Assembly (NCBI RefSeq): GCF_002087235.1
Contig: NZ_MUIO01000079.1
Coordinates: forward strand, 62,001 to 126,000
DNA from: Pseudomonas floridensis
GTDB taxonomy: Bacteria; Pseudomonadota; Gammaproteobacteria; Pseudomonadales; Pseudomonadaceae
DNA length: 64,000 nucleotides
Direction of reading: 5' to 3'
This document shows, piece after piece, positions 51,187 through 60,357 of this stretch; within the stretch, counting starts at the first letter, position 1, and each line of letters begins with the position of its first letter. A model generated the notes under the pieces. The model was not told where the DNA came from, did not search any database, and worked only from the letters and a program-made list of their open reading frames with translations. Position numbers and translations under genes: made by a program.

Positions 51187-51660
51187 TCAAAGGCTCTGGT
51201 GCAAATGTTCGCGCAGGCTCAACAGCTTGCCCTGCAGCTCGCGCAGTTGCTCCATGTTCAGGCCGCTGGCCGACAGAATGCATCCCGGTACGGTCGTCGC
51301 CTTGTGTTGCAGCGCACGACCCTGCTCGGTGAGATGCAGCAAAACCACCCGTTCGTCTTCCTTGCTGCGTGTACGGCTGATGAACCCTTCGCCTTCCAGC
51401 CGTTTCAGCAAGGGTGTGAGGGAGCCCGGATCGGTCAACAGACGCGTGCTCACATCGCCCACGGTCAAACCGTCCTGCTCCCACAGCACCATCATCGCCA
51501 GGTACTGCGGATAGGTCAGCCCCAGTGCCTGAAGCAAAGGCTTGTAGACCTTGGTCATCATCAGTGAGGTGGAATACAGGGCGAAACACAGTTGATTGTC
51601 GAGCAGCAGCGAGTCGCAGTCGGCCGAAGGAGTGGAGGTAAGGCTGTCGTCGGCGTCCAT
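51187..51660 (-). CDS. ohrR: OhrR, MarR-family peroxide-sensing repressor
   Basis: A 157-residue MarR protein that represses ohr until a reactive cysteine is oxidised by organic hydroperoxide. The sensing Cys is in LLLDNQLCFALYSTSLMM (about residue 24). The winged-helix DNA-binding region follows (LTYPQYLAMMVLWEQDGLTVGDVSTRL...SLTPLLKRLEGEGFISRTRS). Start ATG 51660 (MDADDS) is chosen since GAGGA is six bases upstream, whereas it directly abuts the other ATG at 51666. Upstream of ohr on the same strand. Confidence 0.93.
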   Translation of the reverse strand: MDADDSLTSTPSADCDSLLLDNQLCFALYSTSLMMTKVYKPLLQALGLTYPQYLAMMVLWEQDGLTVGDVSTRLLTDPGSLTPLLKRLEGEGFISRTRSKEDERVVLLHLTEQGRALQHKATTVPGCILSASGLNMEQLRELQGKLLSLREHLHQSL

Positions 51661-51854
51661 GGGCATTCCTCATGCGCTGTGAAAAAGAGGGTTAATTTAG
51701 TGTTGCGATCTTTAATGCGCCAGACAATTCCGTTGTTCTCATGAGCGCAGTCCCCTCAAGGCTGCTCCTTCGCATCCTAAAACCGCGTTACAAGTGGTTT
51801 GCCTCACGTCCAAGACTGCGTAGCATTTGGCCATTGACTGGTTGGGGACGTGGC

Positions 51855-52601
51855 GTGATCGAAGTCGTGATGTTTGTGTTGTTGGGTGCGGCAATGGGCA
51901 CGCTGGGCGGGCTTTTCGGAATTGGCGGTGGTCTGGTGGCGATTCCTGCCCTGGGCGTGCTGTTCGGGCTGGATCAGCAACTGGCGCAGGGCACCGCCTT
52001 GCTGATGGTCTTGCCCAATGTTTTGCTGGCGCTGTGGCGCTACAACCAGCGTAACCGGATCTCGCCGCGCAATGCGTTGATGCTGATCATCCCCAGCTTC
52101 ATGTTTGCCTGGCTGACGTCTCTGCTGGCGGTGCGCCTCGACCCGCAGGGCATGCGACTGGCGTTCGTCGGTTTTCTCATCTTTCTGACCGTGTTCAATC
52201 TCGCCCAGATGTTCTGGCGCAAGGGGCAGGCCAGTACGCAACTGCGTCATGAACGATGGCTGTGGCTGTTGGGCGTCGGATCCGGCGTCACAGGCGGTCT
52301 GTTCGGCGTGGGCGGCGGAGTGATCGCAACGCCGATCCTGACCAGTGCCTTCGGCGCAACCCAAGTGGTGGCGCAAGGTCTTGCGCTGTCGCTTGCGGCG
52401 CCCAGTACGGGGATCACACTGGTCACCTACGCGCTGCACGACCATGTGAACTGGTCGATGGGCATACCGCTGGCCGTGGGCGGTCTCGCCAGTATCAGCT
52501 GGGGCGTGAAACTGGCGCACTCGCTGCCGGAGCGCACGCTGCGTTCCCTGTTTTGTGGCTTTCTGATGCTGTGCGCGGTGATTCTCGCCCTCAAAGTCTA
52601 A
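51855..52601 (+). CDS. TauE/SafE family transporter
   Basis: A 248-residue inner membrane protein with eight hydrophobic segments in two repeats. Each repeat has the family glycine block: GTLGGLFGIGGGLVAIPAL and GVTGGLFGVGGGVIATPIL. Related proteins export sulfite or organosulfonates. Start: GTG 51855 (VIEVVMFVLLGAAMG) has GGGGA six bases upstream; the long frame from 51741 adds a basic stretch without membrane character. Its 3' end overlaps the convergent LysR gene by 11 bp. Confidence 0.87.
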   Translation: MIEVVMFVLLGAAMGTLGGLFGIGGGLVAIPALGVLFGLDQQLAQGTALLMVLPNVLLALWRYNQRNRISPRNALMLIIPSFMFAWLTSLLAVRLDPQGMRLAFVGFLIFLTVFNLAQMFWRKGQASTQLRHERWLWLLGVGSGVTGGLFGVGGGVIATPILTSAFGATQVVAQGLALSLAAPSTGITLVTYALHDHVNWSMGIPLAVGGLASISWGVKLAHSLPERTLRSLFCGFLMLCAVILALKV

Positions 52602-53445
52602 AGCCCTCGGCGATGTAGTCGGCCATGCATTCGGTGATCGGCGAGGGGGTGTTGGGGCTGCGCAACAACACAACGCTGGCGGTAGGCAGTTGCGGCAGGT
52701 TTTCTGCCTCACCGAGAATGCGCAGATCCGGCGTGATCAGGCTCTGCAACTGCGCCGTAACCGCAAGCCCTGCGCCGACCACGGCCATGATCGCCGCCAT
52801 GCTGGCGCTGCTGTACGCGATGCGGTAGTCGCGCTCCATCGTATCCAGCGCATTGCAGGCCCATTCCCGGCAGAAGCATTGGGTGTTGAACATCGCCAGC
52901 GGCATGGGGGATTGGTCATGCGGCGAGTGGCCTTGCGCCTCGACCCAGACCAGATGCTCGCGTCGCAGCAACTGGCCGATTTCCGTACCGGGTCGTCGGG
53001 TGACGATGGTCAGGTCCAGGTCATTGCGTTGCAGCAGCAGGTCCGACGGCTCGCAATGCACTTCCACTTGAACCAGCGGATAGGCCTGCGAAAAACGCGA
53101 CAGAATGCCTGGTAGAAAGCGCATCACGTAGTCGTCCGGCGAGCCGATTTTCACCACGCCCACCATGTGCGGCTCACGCAGCGTATTGAACACTTCACTG
53201 TGCAGCTTGAGGATGCGTCGGGCGTAGCCGAGTAGCACCTGACCTTCCGCCGTCAGGCTCAACGTGCGGCCGTCCTTGCGAAACAGCGAACGCTGAACGA
53301 CATCCTCTTCGAGACGCTTCATCTGCATGCTCACCGCCGATTGCGTGCGGTTGACCATCTCGCCCGCCCGCGTGAACCCGCCATGATCGGCAATGGCGAC
53401 GAAAGTGCGTAACAACTCGGTGTCGATACTCGGGTAGGTGGCCAC
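52591..53445 (-). CDS. LysR family transcriptional regulator
   Basis: A 284-residue LysR regulator. The N-terminal helix-turn-helix (about 8-65) reads LLRTFVAIADHGGFTRAGEMVNRTQSAVSMQMKRLEE; the rest is the periplasmic-binding-like effector domain. Start GTG 53445 (VATYPSIDTELL) fits the family N-terminus better than the ATG at 53481, which would add 12 residues. Its target and effector are unknown. Convergent with the TauE gene and not obviously linked to the truncated glycosyltransferase. Confidence 0.9.
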   Translation of the reverse strand: MATYPSIDTELLRTFVAIADHGGFTRAGEMVNRTQSAVSMQMKRLEEDVVQRSLFRKDGRTLSLTAEGQVLLGYARRILKLHSEVFNTLREPHMVGVVKIGSPDDYVMRFLPGILSRFSQAYPLVQVEVHCEPSDLLLQRNDLDLTIVTRRPGTEIGQLLRREHLVWVEAQGHSPHDQSPMPLAMFNTQCFCREWACNALDTMERDYRIAYSSASMAAIMAVVGAGLAVTAQLQSLITPDLRILGEAENLPQLPTASVVLLRSPNTPSPITECMADYIAEGFRL

Positions 53446-53493
53446 TGCATCAATCTTCCAGATGAATGGTGCGAAAAGCATTCTTGGTGCTGA

Positions 53494-54315
53494 TCATAGG
53501 CCTGAACACTGATCGCTGTCATCGTTATGAATTGCAGGGCGAGCAATCAGCGTCTCATATGCACAGACGTACTTTTGCGCCATGTGACGTGCAGTGAAAC
53601 GCTTCTCGAACTGTTCTCGTATTTGCTGAGCAGACAACTGGCCGACTTTGTGAACGGCCGCCACGGCCTGCGCCTCATCGCTGACAATGAAACCGGTGAC
53701 TCCTTCTTCGATCACTTCCGGGACCGAGCCGAAGGGGAAAGCAATCACGGGCGTGCCACACGCCATCGCCTCTATCATCACCAGTCCGAAGGGTTCCGGC
53801 CAGTCTATCGGGAACAGGAGTGCCAGGGCGCCGGACAGGAAGGCAGTCTTCTCGTACTCACTGATTTCACCCACGTAATCGACCAGCGGCGAATCAAACA
53901 AAGGCCCTATGTCCCTCTCAAAGTAGGCTCTGTCGGCGTCATCGATCTTGGCAGCGATCTTGATGGGAATACCACACTGTTGAGCAATGCGAATGGCGAC
54001 GTCCACCTTCTTGACAGGGGTGATACGTCCGAGAAAAGCCAGGTACGTCCTTTCCACTGGCTGGGGAATATGGAGATCCTCTGGCAGGCCGTGATGCACC
54101 GTACCCGCCCAGTTGGCGGCGGGTAAATCATTGCGTTGGGCATTGGAAATCGCAACGAAGGACATTTCTGCAAACGTGCTGAACACCGGTTTCAGATGCG
54201 GCGAATCGACACGGCCGTGCAGGGTGGTCACAAACGGTGTGGACTGGTGACTGAAGAGTGAGAACGGGTAAAAGTCCAGGTGGAAGTGAATGATGTCGAA
54301 ATCCTGCGCACGACA
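53494..54315 (-). pseudogene. N-terminally truncated GT4 glycosyltransferase
   Basis: An open frame of 273 codons without a proper start. It begins at a stop codon (TGA, 54316-54318) with CRAQDFDIIHFHLDFY, the middle of the N-terminal Rossmann fold of a GT4 glycosyltransferase, followed by FVTTLHGRVDSPHLK. The C-terminal half is intact: AFLGRITPVKKVDVAIRIAQ, LFPIDWPEPFGLVMIEAMACGTPVIAF (E-x7-E motif) and PEVIEEGVTGFIV. About 75 to 85 N-terminal residues are missing. The first start codon available is a GTG at 54231, inside a conserved block. I judge it non-functional, or at best a fragment. Confidence 0.8.
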
Positions 54316-54406
54316 TCAATCTCCTAGATGGATTGCATAAGAAACATTCGTTGGAATGATCCCGTTGCGAGCGCGAGACTTTAGTCATCCCCACCTGGAG
54401 GGCAAG

Positions 54407-54640
54407 ATGATGAAAGGTCAAAAAGGTTATGTGCTGGTGACCCGGTCGTCCCTGTTGGCGCCGCTCGGCAACACACTGCAAGCGTTGAAGAATCGCGTCA
54501 TTCGCGGGTATGAGCTGCACCGTCAGCGGCGCCTTCTGGCGCAGATGAGCGACGAGGCGTTGAAGGATATGGGCCTGAGCAGGGCCGACATTCTGCAGGA
54601 GAGCGAGCGTCCGTTCTGGGACGATCCCATGAAACGCTGA
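54407..54640 (+). CDS. DUF1127 domain protein
   Basis: A 77-residue basic protein with the DUF1127 (YjiS-like) motif near the C-terminus: LHRQRRLLAQMSDEALKDMGLSRADI (about 43-68), followed by ERPFWDD. Small DUF1127 proteins are arginine-rich and have been linked to RNA binding and phosphate or stress regulation. A strong GGAGG lies five bases before the ATG at 54407. It begins immediately after the truncation point of the glycosyltransferase on the other strand. Confidence 0.82.
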   Translation: MMKGQKGYVLVTRSSLLAPLGNTLQALKNRVIRGYELHRQRRLLAQMSDEALKDMGLSRADILQESERPFWDDPMKR

Positions 54641-54691
54641 CACGACGCGGCATTATCGACTAGCGTGACGGACTCGAACCGGGAGCGCTGA

Positions 54692-55903
54692 ATGTCCGAG
54701 CAACTGTCCCTCAAGCAAGCACGTCGCCTGGCGCTGGCTGCCCAGGGTTTCAACGGCCGCCAGCCGCCAGCCACCATAAAGGCCAGCCATGTCACGCAGT
54801 TGATCAGCCGACTGGGCGCATTGCAGATCGACTCGGTCAATGCGCTGGTGCGTTCGCACTATCTGCCGCTGTTCTCGCGTCTGGGTAAATACCCGCAAAC
54901 GTTGCTTGATCAGGCTGCATGGAGCCAGGGGCGGCATCGCCGTCTGTTCGAATATTGGGGGCACGAAGCGTCGCTGCTGCCCATCGAACTGTATCCCTTG
55001 ATGCGCTGGCGCATGCAGCGCGCGGCTCAGGGCGAAGGTATCTATCAGGGGCTGGCCAGATTCGGCCGCGAGCAGCAGACAGCCATCGCACGGGTATTGC
55101 AGGCCGTTCGCGAGCGTGGCGCATTGGGCGCGGGCAGTCTGAGCACTCGCCAGGAAAAAGCCGGGCCCTGGTGGGACTGGAGCGTGGAAAAGCAGGCGCT
55201 GGAGTGGCTGTTTGCAGCGGGCGAGGTGACTGTGGCCGGAAGGCGTGGTTTCGAGCGACTGTACGATCTGCCAGAGCGGGTGTTACCCAGGGCGATCCTC
55301 GATCAACCGGAGATCAGCGAGGCCGATGCTCAGCGTGGTCTGCTGCTGTATGCCGCCAAGGCGCTAGGTGTCGGCACGGAAAAGGATCTGCGTGATTACT
55401 TCCGTCAGGATCCACAGCCCGGTCGGACATTGCTGGCGGAACTGGTCGAGGCCGGAGACCTGCAACGGGTGCATGTGCAGGGCTGGATCCACAAAGCGTT
55501 CTGCCTGCCGGGCAGCAAAGTACCGCGCAAGGTTGCCGTCAGCGCATTGCTGTCGCCATTCGACTCACTGGTCTGGGAGCGGGCACGCACCGAGCGGCTG
55601 TTCGACTTTCGCTATCGGCTGGAGATCTACACGCCGCAGGAAAAACGGGTTTACGGTTATTACGTGTTGCCATTCCTGCACAACGAGCAGATAGCGGCGC
55701 GGGTCGACCTGCGAGCCGAGCGTACCGCGGGTCGTCTGGCCGTGCATGCCGTGCATGAAGAGCAGAGCGGGCTGGACGAGGAGGGTATGCAGGCGCTGGC
55801 CGATCATCTGCGCCAACTGGCCGATTGGCTTGGGTTGGCTCAGATTCAGGTCAATTGTCGACGCGACAGCGGAGCGCGGCTGGCAACCGCGCTGCAATGC
55901 TGA
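54692..55903 (+). CDS. YcaQ/AlkX-type DNA glycosylase (winged helix)
   Basis: A 403-residue protein of the HTH_42 family, which includes the E. coli interstrand-crosslink DNA glycosylase YcaQ. Family blocks: LSLKQARRLALAAQGF, RLGALQIDSVNALVRSHYLPLFSRLG, LFEYWGHEASLLPIE, and LLSPFDSLVWERARTERLFDFRYRLEIYTPQEKRVYGYYVLPFL. It probably removes alkylated or crosslinked bases. It starts 51 bases after the DUF1127 gene on the same strand and is convergent with the DAHP synthase. Confidence 0.85.
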   Translation: MSEQLSLKQARRLALAAQGFNGRQPPATIKASHVTQLISRLGALQIDSVNALVRSHYLPLFSRLGKYPQTLLDQAAWSQGRHRRLFEYWGHEASLLPIELYPLMRWRMQRAAQGEGIYQGLARFGREQQTAIARVLQAVRERGALGAGSLSTRQEKAGPWWDWSVEKQALEWLFAAGEVTVAGRRGFERLYDLPERVLPRAILDQPEISEADAQRGLLLYAAKALGVGTEKDLRDYFRQDPQPGRTLLAELVEAGDLQRVHVQGWIHKAFCLPGSKVPRKVAVSALLSPFDSLVWERARTERLFDFRYRLEIYTPQEKRVYGYYVLPFLHNEQIAARVDLRAERTAGRLAVHAVHEEQSGLDEEGMQALADHLRQLADWLGLAQIQVNCRRDSGARLATALQC

Positions 55904-55909
55904 GCGGGC

Positions 55910-57256
55910 CTAGCGGCGCACCTGTTTCAATGTTTCGGCAATCAGGAATGCCAGCTCCAGCGACTGATCTGCGTTCATGCGTGGGTCGCAGTGAGTGTGA
56001 TAGCGATCCGACAAGCCATCCTCGGTGATCGGTCTGGCGCCGCCGATGCATTCGGTGACGTTCTGTCCGGTCATTTCGATGTGGATGCCACCTGCGTAAG
56101 TGCCCTCGGCCTGATGCACCTGGAAGAACTGTTTCACCTCGCCCAGGATCTGCGCGAAGTCGCGAGTCTTGTAGCCGCTGCTGGCCTTGATCGTGTTGCC
56201 GTGCATCGGGTCCGAACTCCACAACACCTGACGTCCTTCGCGCTCGACGGCACGAATCAGTTGCGGGAGGTGATCGCCAACCTTGTTCGCCCCCATCCGC
56301 GCAATCAGGTTCAGGCGGCCAGGATCGTTGTCCGGGTTGAGGATGTCGATCAGGCGGATCAGGTCATCGGTGTTCATGCTCGGGCCGACCTTGACGCCGA
56401 TCGGGTTGTTCACGCCACGCAGGAATTCGACATGGGCGCCGTCCAGTTGCCGCGTGCGGTCGCCGATCCACAGCATGTGGGCCGAGCAGTCGTAATAGTC
56501 GTTGGTCAGGCTGTCACGGCGCACGAAGGCTTCTTCGTAATTCAACAGCAGGGCTTCGTGCGCCGTGAAGAAGCTGGTTTCGCGTAATTGCGGTGAGCTG
56601 TCCATACCGCAGGCGCGCATGAAAGCCAGGGTCTCGTCGATCCGGTCTGCCAACTGACTGTATTTCGCCGCCAGCGCCGAGTTGGCGATGAAATCCAGGT
56701 TCCACTGATGCACTTGATGCAGGTCGGCGAAACCGCCCTGAGCGAAAGCGCGCAGCAGGTTCAGGGTGGCGGTGGACTGGTGATAAGCCTGCAACAGGCG
56801 CTCAGGGTCCGGAACGCGGCTCTTTTCATCGAATCCGATGCCATTGACGATGTCGCCGCGGTACGCTGGAAAGGTTACGCCGTCGATGGTCTCGTCATTG
56901 GCCGAGCGTGGCTTGGCGAACTGACCGGCCATGCGCCCGACCTTGACCACCGGGCAACCGGCGGCAAAGGTCATTACCACGGCCATCTGCAACAGCACTT
57001 TGAAGGTGTCACGAATCTTGGCGGCGGAAAATTCCATGAAGCTTTCGGCGCAGTCGCCGCCTTGCAACAGGAAAGCGCGACCTTGGGTCACTTCGGCGAA
57101 CTGGCGACGCAACTCTCGGGCTTCACCGGCGAACACCAGCGGCGGGTAACTGGCCAGGCTCTGTTCGACTTTGGCCAGATGCTCGGCATCAGGGTATTGA
57201 GGTTGCTGTTGAATCGGCAGTGCCCGCCAGCTATCGGGGCTCCAGGGTTGGCTCAT
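55910..57256 (-). CDS. class II 3-deoxy-7-phosphoheptulonate synthase
   Basis: A 448-residue plant-type (class II) DAHP synthase, the first enzyme of the shikimate pathway, joining PEP and erythrose-4-phosphate. Family motifs: LQGGDCAESF (about 80), GRMAGQFAKPRS, DLHQVHQWNLDF, and the catalytic-metal region DPMHGNTIKASSGYKTRDF with GGIHIEMTGQNVTECIGG. Start ATG 57256 (MSQPWSPDSWRALP) fits the family. A second enzyme class of DAHP synthase is likely elsewhere in the genome. Divergent from the spermidine-synthase-like gene. Confidence 0.93.
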   Translation of the reverse strand: MSQPWSPDSWRALPIQQQPQYPDAEHLAKVEQSLASYPPLVFAGEARELRRQFAEVTQGRAFLLQGGDCAESFMEFSAAKIRDTFKVLLQMAVVMTFAAGCPVVKVGRMAGQFAKPRSANDETIDGVTFPAYRGDIVNGIGFDEKSRVPDPERLLQAYHQSTATLNLLRAFAQGGFADLHQVHQWNLDFIANSALAAKYSQLADRIDETLAFMRACGMDSSPQLRETSFFTAHEALLLNYEEAFVRRDSLTNDYYDCSAHMLWIGDRTRQLDGAHVEFLRGVNNPIGVKVGPSMNTDDLIRLIDILNPDNDPGRLNLIARMGANKVGDHLPQLIRAVEREGRQVLWSSDPMHGNTIKASSGYKTRDFAQILGEVKQFFQVHQAEGTYAGGIHIEMTGQNVTECIGGARPITEDGLSDRYHTHCDPRMNADQSLELAFLIAETLKQVRR

Positions 57257-57408
57257 TATTGGCTCTTCGGGATCAGGCAAATCGGATCGGCATGTTAGCA
57301 GTTCAGCTTACGGCTGCCAGCGTGTCGCGGATGGTTGGCCCCGGACAATGTGACAAAGCGCGTGGCTTGACCGACAATCCGCGTTTTGCAGGCCAATCGG
57401 GAACGGTA

Positions 57409-58170
57409 ATGACGGAAGAGCGTGAGCGCGTGGAACGGATTCTGGCGGAGGTGCACGACGACTTCGGCATGATTCGCGTGCTGGAAGTGGACGATTACCG
57501 CTTCCTTGAATTCGGCGATGCCATCGAGCAGAGCTGTACCTTCACGGCGGATCCCAGTTGGCTGGAGTACGACTACACGCGTGCCATGCTGATCGGCGCG
57601 CTGTGTCACGAAGCACCGGAAAGCGCGTTGTTTCTGGGTCTCGGTGCCGGGACCCTGACTCAGGCGTGCATGAAGTTTCTGCCGCTGGAGGATGTTGAGG
57701 TCATCGAACTGCGCCCGGACGTGCCGCGTCTGGCGATGGAGTACATGGGCCTGGATGACGATCCGCGTCTTTATATACGCATCGGCGATGCGCTGGAGTT
57801 GCTCGACAGTACCGAGCCGGCCGATCTGATTTTCGTCGACCTTTACACCGACGTCGGCCCGGGCGTCGGGCACCTGGCCTGGAATTTTCTGCATGGCTGT
57901 CAGCAGCGCCTGAACCCCGGAGGCTGGCTGATCATCAATCAATGGGCCACCGATGACGGCAAGCCGTTGGGCGCTGCGCTGTTGCGTGGCCTTTATCACC
58001 GGCATTACTGGGAGCTGCCGGTGAAGGAGGGCAATGTCATTCTCATCGTGCCGGCGGACCTCGATCAGGTGCTGGACATCGAGGCGCTTGATCAACGTGC
58101 TGAAGGACTGGCCTCGCAACTGGGCTATTCGCTGGCGTCATTGATCAAGGCGGTTCGTCCGGCCACCTGA
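57409..58170 (+). CDS. spermidine-synthase-like methyltransferase-fold protein
   Basis: A 253-residue protein with the spermine/spermidine synthase fold. The nucleotide-binding loop is ALFLGLGAGTLTQACMKFLP, followed by VIELRPDVPRLAMEYMG and DLIFVDLYTDVGPGVGHLAWNFLHGCQQRLNPGG. The usual Asp-Gly-Glu decarboxy-SAM signature of true spermidine synthases is not obvious, so the reaction is uncertain. Start ATG 57409 (MTEERERVERILAEVH). Divergent from the DAHP synthase gene. Confidence 0.78.
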   Translation: MTEERERVERILAEVHDDFGMIRVLEVDDYRFLEFGDAIEQSCTFTADPSWLEYDYTRAMLIGALCHEAPESALFLGLGAGTLTQACMKFLPLEDVEVIELRPDVPRLAMEYMGLDDDPRLYIRIGDALELLDSTEPADLIFVDLYTDVGPGVGHLAWNFLHGCQQRLNPGGWLIINQWATDDGKPLGAALLRGLYHRHYWELPVKEGNVILIVPADLDQVLDIEALDQRAEGLASQLGYSLASLIKAVRPAT

Positions 58171-58609
58171 GTCAGGCAATCGTCGAAACGTGCGTGAGAC
58201 AATTCGCCGCACGTCGAATGTCATGAGCTCGATCATCTGTAGGAAACGGTGAAACGTTTAAGCTCCCGTCCCCGCAATCGTGGGGCCGCGCGCGCGCAGG
58301 CAGCGCGCCGGTCATTTGAAATGCCCGGTTTCCGGTGACCGGCCGGCAACGTTTCGCAAAAAAAAGACTCACTTTCACGCGCAATTCCGGTATAGTGCGC
58401 GCCGGCCTTAACGAGGCCCTCGTCGTGATATTGCAGTTCTCCGAAGCCCGCTTCGGTTGCGCGTTCGCACTGCGAACTATCATTGGCGATCCATTCATAA
58501 ACGTTTTCGCAAATCCCCGCCGACAAAGCAGCCAGGGTGACCTCAAGGTCGTACACGGCACGCGCAGCTTTGAAGCATGGGTCTTTGCGGATGCACTAGA
58601 GGCAGACCC
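58171..58609 (+). other. 439-bp leader region of the DEAD-box helicase gene
   Basis: No gene supported. A TATAGT (58391-58396) is a good -10 box; if used, the mRNA has a leader of about 205 nt. The -35 is weak. A GC-rich part (58280-58345) lies before it. Long leaders are also known for the cold-induced csdA/deaD mRNA of E. coli. Confidence 0.45.
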
Positions 58610-60280
58610 ATGACCCAGGAAATCGGCGGCTTCGCCGCTCTCGAACTTCATCCCAATATCGTTGCAGCTGTCGTCGCCACTGGCTACGAAGAGCCGTCGG
58701 CCATCCAGCAGCAATCGATCCCGATTATTCTCGCCGGTCACGACATGATTGGTCAGGCGCAGACCGGTACGGGTAAAACCGCCGCGTTCGCACTGCCTAT
58801 CCTGCATCGTATCGACCCGAGCAAGCGCGAGCCGCAAGCACTGATCCTGGCCCCGACCCGCGAGCTGGCACTTCAAGTTGCCACCGCGTTCGAGACCTAC
58901 GCAAAACAAATGCCGGGCGTGACCGTTGTCGCGGTCTACGGCGGCGCGCCTATGGGCCCGCAGCTCAAGGCCATCCGCAACGGCGCCCAAATCGTCGTCG
59001 CCACACCAGGCCGTCTGTGCGATCACCTTCGCCGTGACGAAAAAGTCCTGGCGACCGTGAACCACCTGGTTCTCGACGAAGCGGACGAAATGCTGAAGCT
59101 GGGCTTCATGGACGATCTGGAAGTGATCTTCAAGGCCATGCCTGAGACTCGCCAGACCGTTCTGTTCTCGGCCACGCTGCCACAGTCGATCCGTGCCATC
59201 GCCGAACGCCATCTGCGCGATCCGAAGCACGTCAAGATCCAGACCAAGACCCAGACCGTTACCGCGATCGAGCAGGCACACCTGCTGGTTCACGCTGACC
59301 AGAAGACCTCGGCTGTTCTGAGCCTGCTGGAAGTCGAAGACTTTGACGCCCTGATCATGTTCGTCCGCACCAAGCAGGCGACCCTGGACCTGGCAAGCGC
59401 GCTTGAAGCCAAAGGCTACAAGGCCGCTGCACTGAACGGCGACATCGCCCAGAACCAGCGTGAGCGCGTGATCGACTCCCTCAAGGACGGCCGTCTGGAC
59501 ATCGTTGTGGCGACCGACGTCGCTGCTCGCGGTCTCGACGTTCCGCGCATCACCCACGTGTTCAACGTGGACATGCCGTACGATCCGGAATCCTACGTTC
59601 ACCGTATCGGCCGTACCGGCCGTGCCGGTCGTGAAGGCCGTGCGCTGCTGCTGGTCACGCCACGTGAGCGTCGCATGCTGCAGGTCATCGAACGCGTCAC
59701 TGGCCAGAAGGTTGCGGAAGTCCGCCTGCCGGATGCCCAGGCCGTGCTGGATGCGCGCATCAAGAAACTGACCAACAGCCTGTCGCCGCTGGTGGCCGAT
59801 GCCGAATCGACTCACGGTGATCTGCTGGATCGTCTGACTGCCGACATCGGTTGCACGCCTCGTGCACTGGCTGCTGCTTTGCTGCGCAAGGCTACCAACG
59901 GTCAGGCCCTGACGCTGGCAGCCATCGAGCGCGAACGCCCACTGGTTCCGAACAACGCCCCGCGTGGCGATCGTCCGGACCGTGGTGATCGTGGCGACCG
60001 TCCAGAGCGTGAGCGTCGTGCGCCGGTTCCACTGGCCGAAGGCCGTGCCCGTTGCCGTACCGCGCTGGGTGCGCGTGATGGCATCGCTGCCAAGAACCTG
60101 CTGGGTGCCATCCTCAACGAAGGCGGCCTGGCCCGCGAAGCCATCGGCCGTATCCAGGTCCGTGACAGCTTCAGCCTGGTCGAACTGCCGGAAGATGGTC
60201 TTGAGCGCCTGCTGACCAAGCTCAAGGACACCCGCGTCGCTGGCAAGCAGTTGAAGCTGCGTCGCTATCGCGAAGATTGA
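58610..60280 (+). CDS. deaD: DEAD-box ATP-dependent RNA helicase (DeaD/CsdA type)
   Basis: A 556-residue RNA helicase. RecA core 1: Q motif YEEPSAIQQQSIP, motif I AQTGTGKTAAF, Ia PTRELALQ, II LDEADEML, III SATLP. RecA core 2: NGDIAQNQRERV, TDVAARGLDVPR and HRIGRTGRAGREG. The C-terminal part has an Arg/Asp-rich linker (about 460-480, GDRPDRGDRGDRPERERR) and a DbpA-like RNA-binding domain (about 485-556). Likely to act in ribosome assembly or mRNA decay at low temperature. Preceded by a long leader and followed by a terminator. Confidence 0.95.
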   Translation: MTQEIGGFAALELHPNIVAAVVATGYEEPSAIQQQSIPIILAGHDMIGQAQTGTGKTAAFALPILHRIDPSKREPQALILAPTRELALQVATAFETYAKQMPGVTVVAVYGGAPMGPQLKAIRNGAQIVVATPGRLCDHLRRDEKVLATVNHLVLDEADEMLKLGFMDDLEVIFKAMPETRQTVLFSATLPQSIRAIAERHLRDPKHVKIQTKTQTVTAIEQAHLLVHADQKTSAVLSLLEVEDFDALIMFVRTKQATLDLASALEAKGYKAAALNGDIAQNQRERVIDSLKDGRLDIVVATDVAARGLDVPRITHVFNVDMPYDPESYVHRIGRTGRAGREGRALLLVTPRERRMLQVIERVTGQKVAEVRLPDAQAVLDARIKKLTNSLSPLVADAESTHGDLLDRLTADIGCTPRALAAALLRKATNGQALTLAAIERERPLVPNNAPRGDRPDRGDRGDRPERERRAPVPLAEGRARCRTALGARDGIAAKNLLGAILNEGGLAREAIGRIQVRDSFSLVELPEDGLERLLTKLKDTRVAGKQLKLRRYRED

Positions 60281-60305
60281 TCCGCTCTTGAGCTGATCGA
60301 TCAAT

Positions 60306-60338
60306 AAAAAATCCCCGACTGGTTCGGGGATTTTTTTT
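60306..60338 (+). terminator. intrinsic terminator
   Basis: AAAAAATCCCCGA / TCGGGGATTTTTTTT with a five-base loop. Ends the helicase transcript and may also serve the convergent dioxygenase gene. Confidence 0.9.
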
Positions 60339-60357
60339 GCTTCGGATTTCTCAGTTG

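Noticed and set aside
58172..60304. 710-codon ORF on the - strand opposite the DEAD-box helicase
   Set aside because: Shadow of the helicase gene; no recognisable domain and the real gene on + has all helicase motifs.
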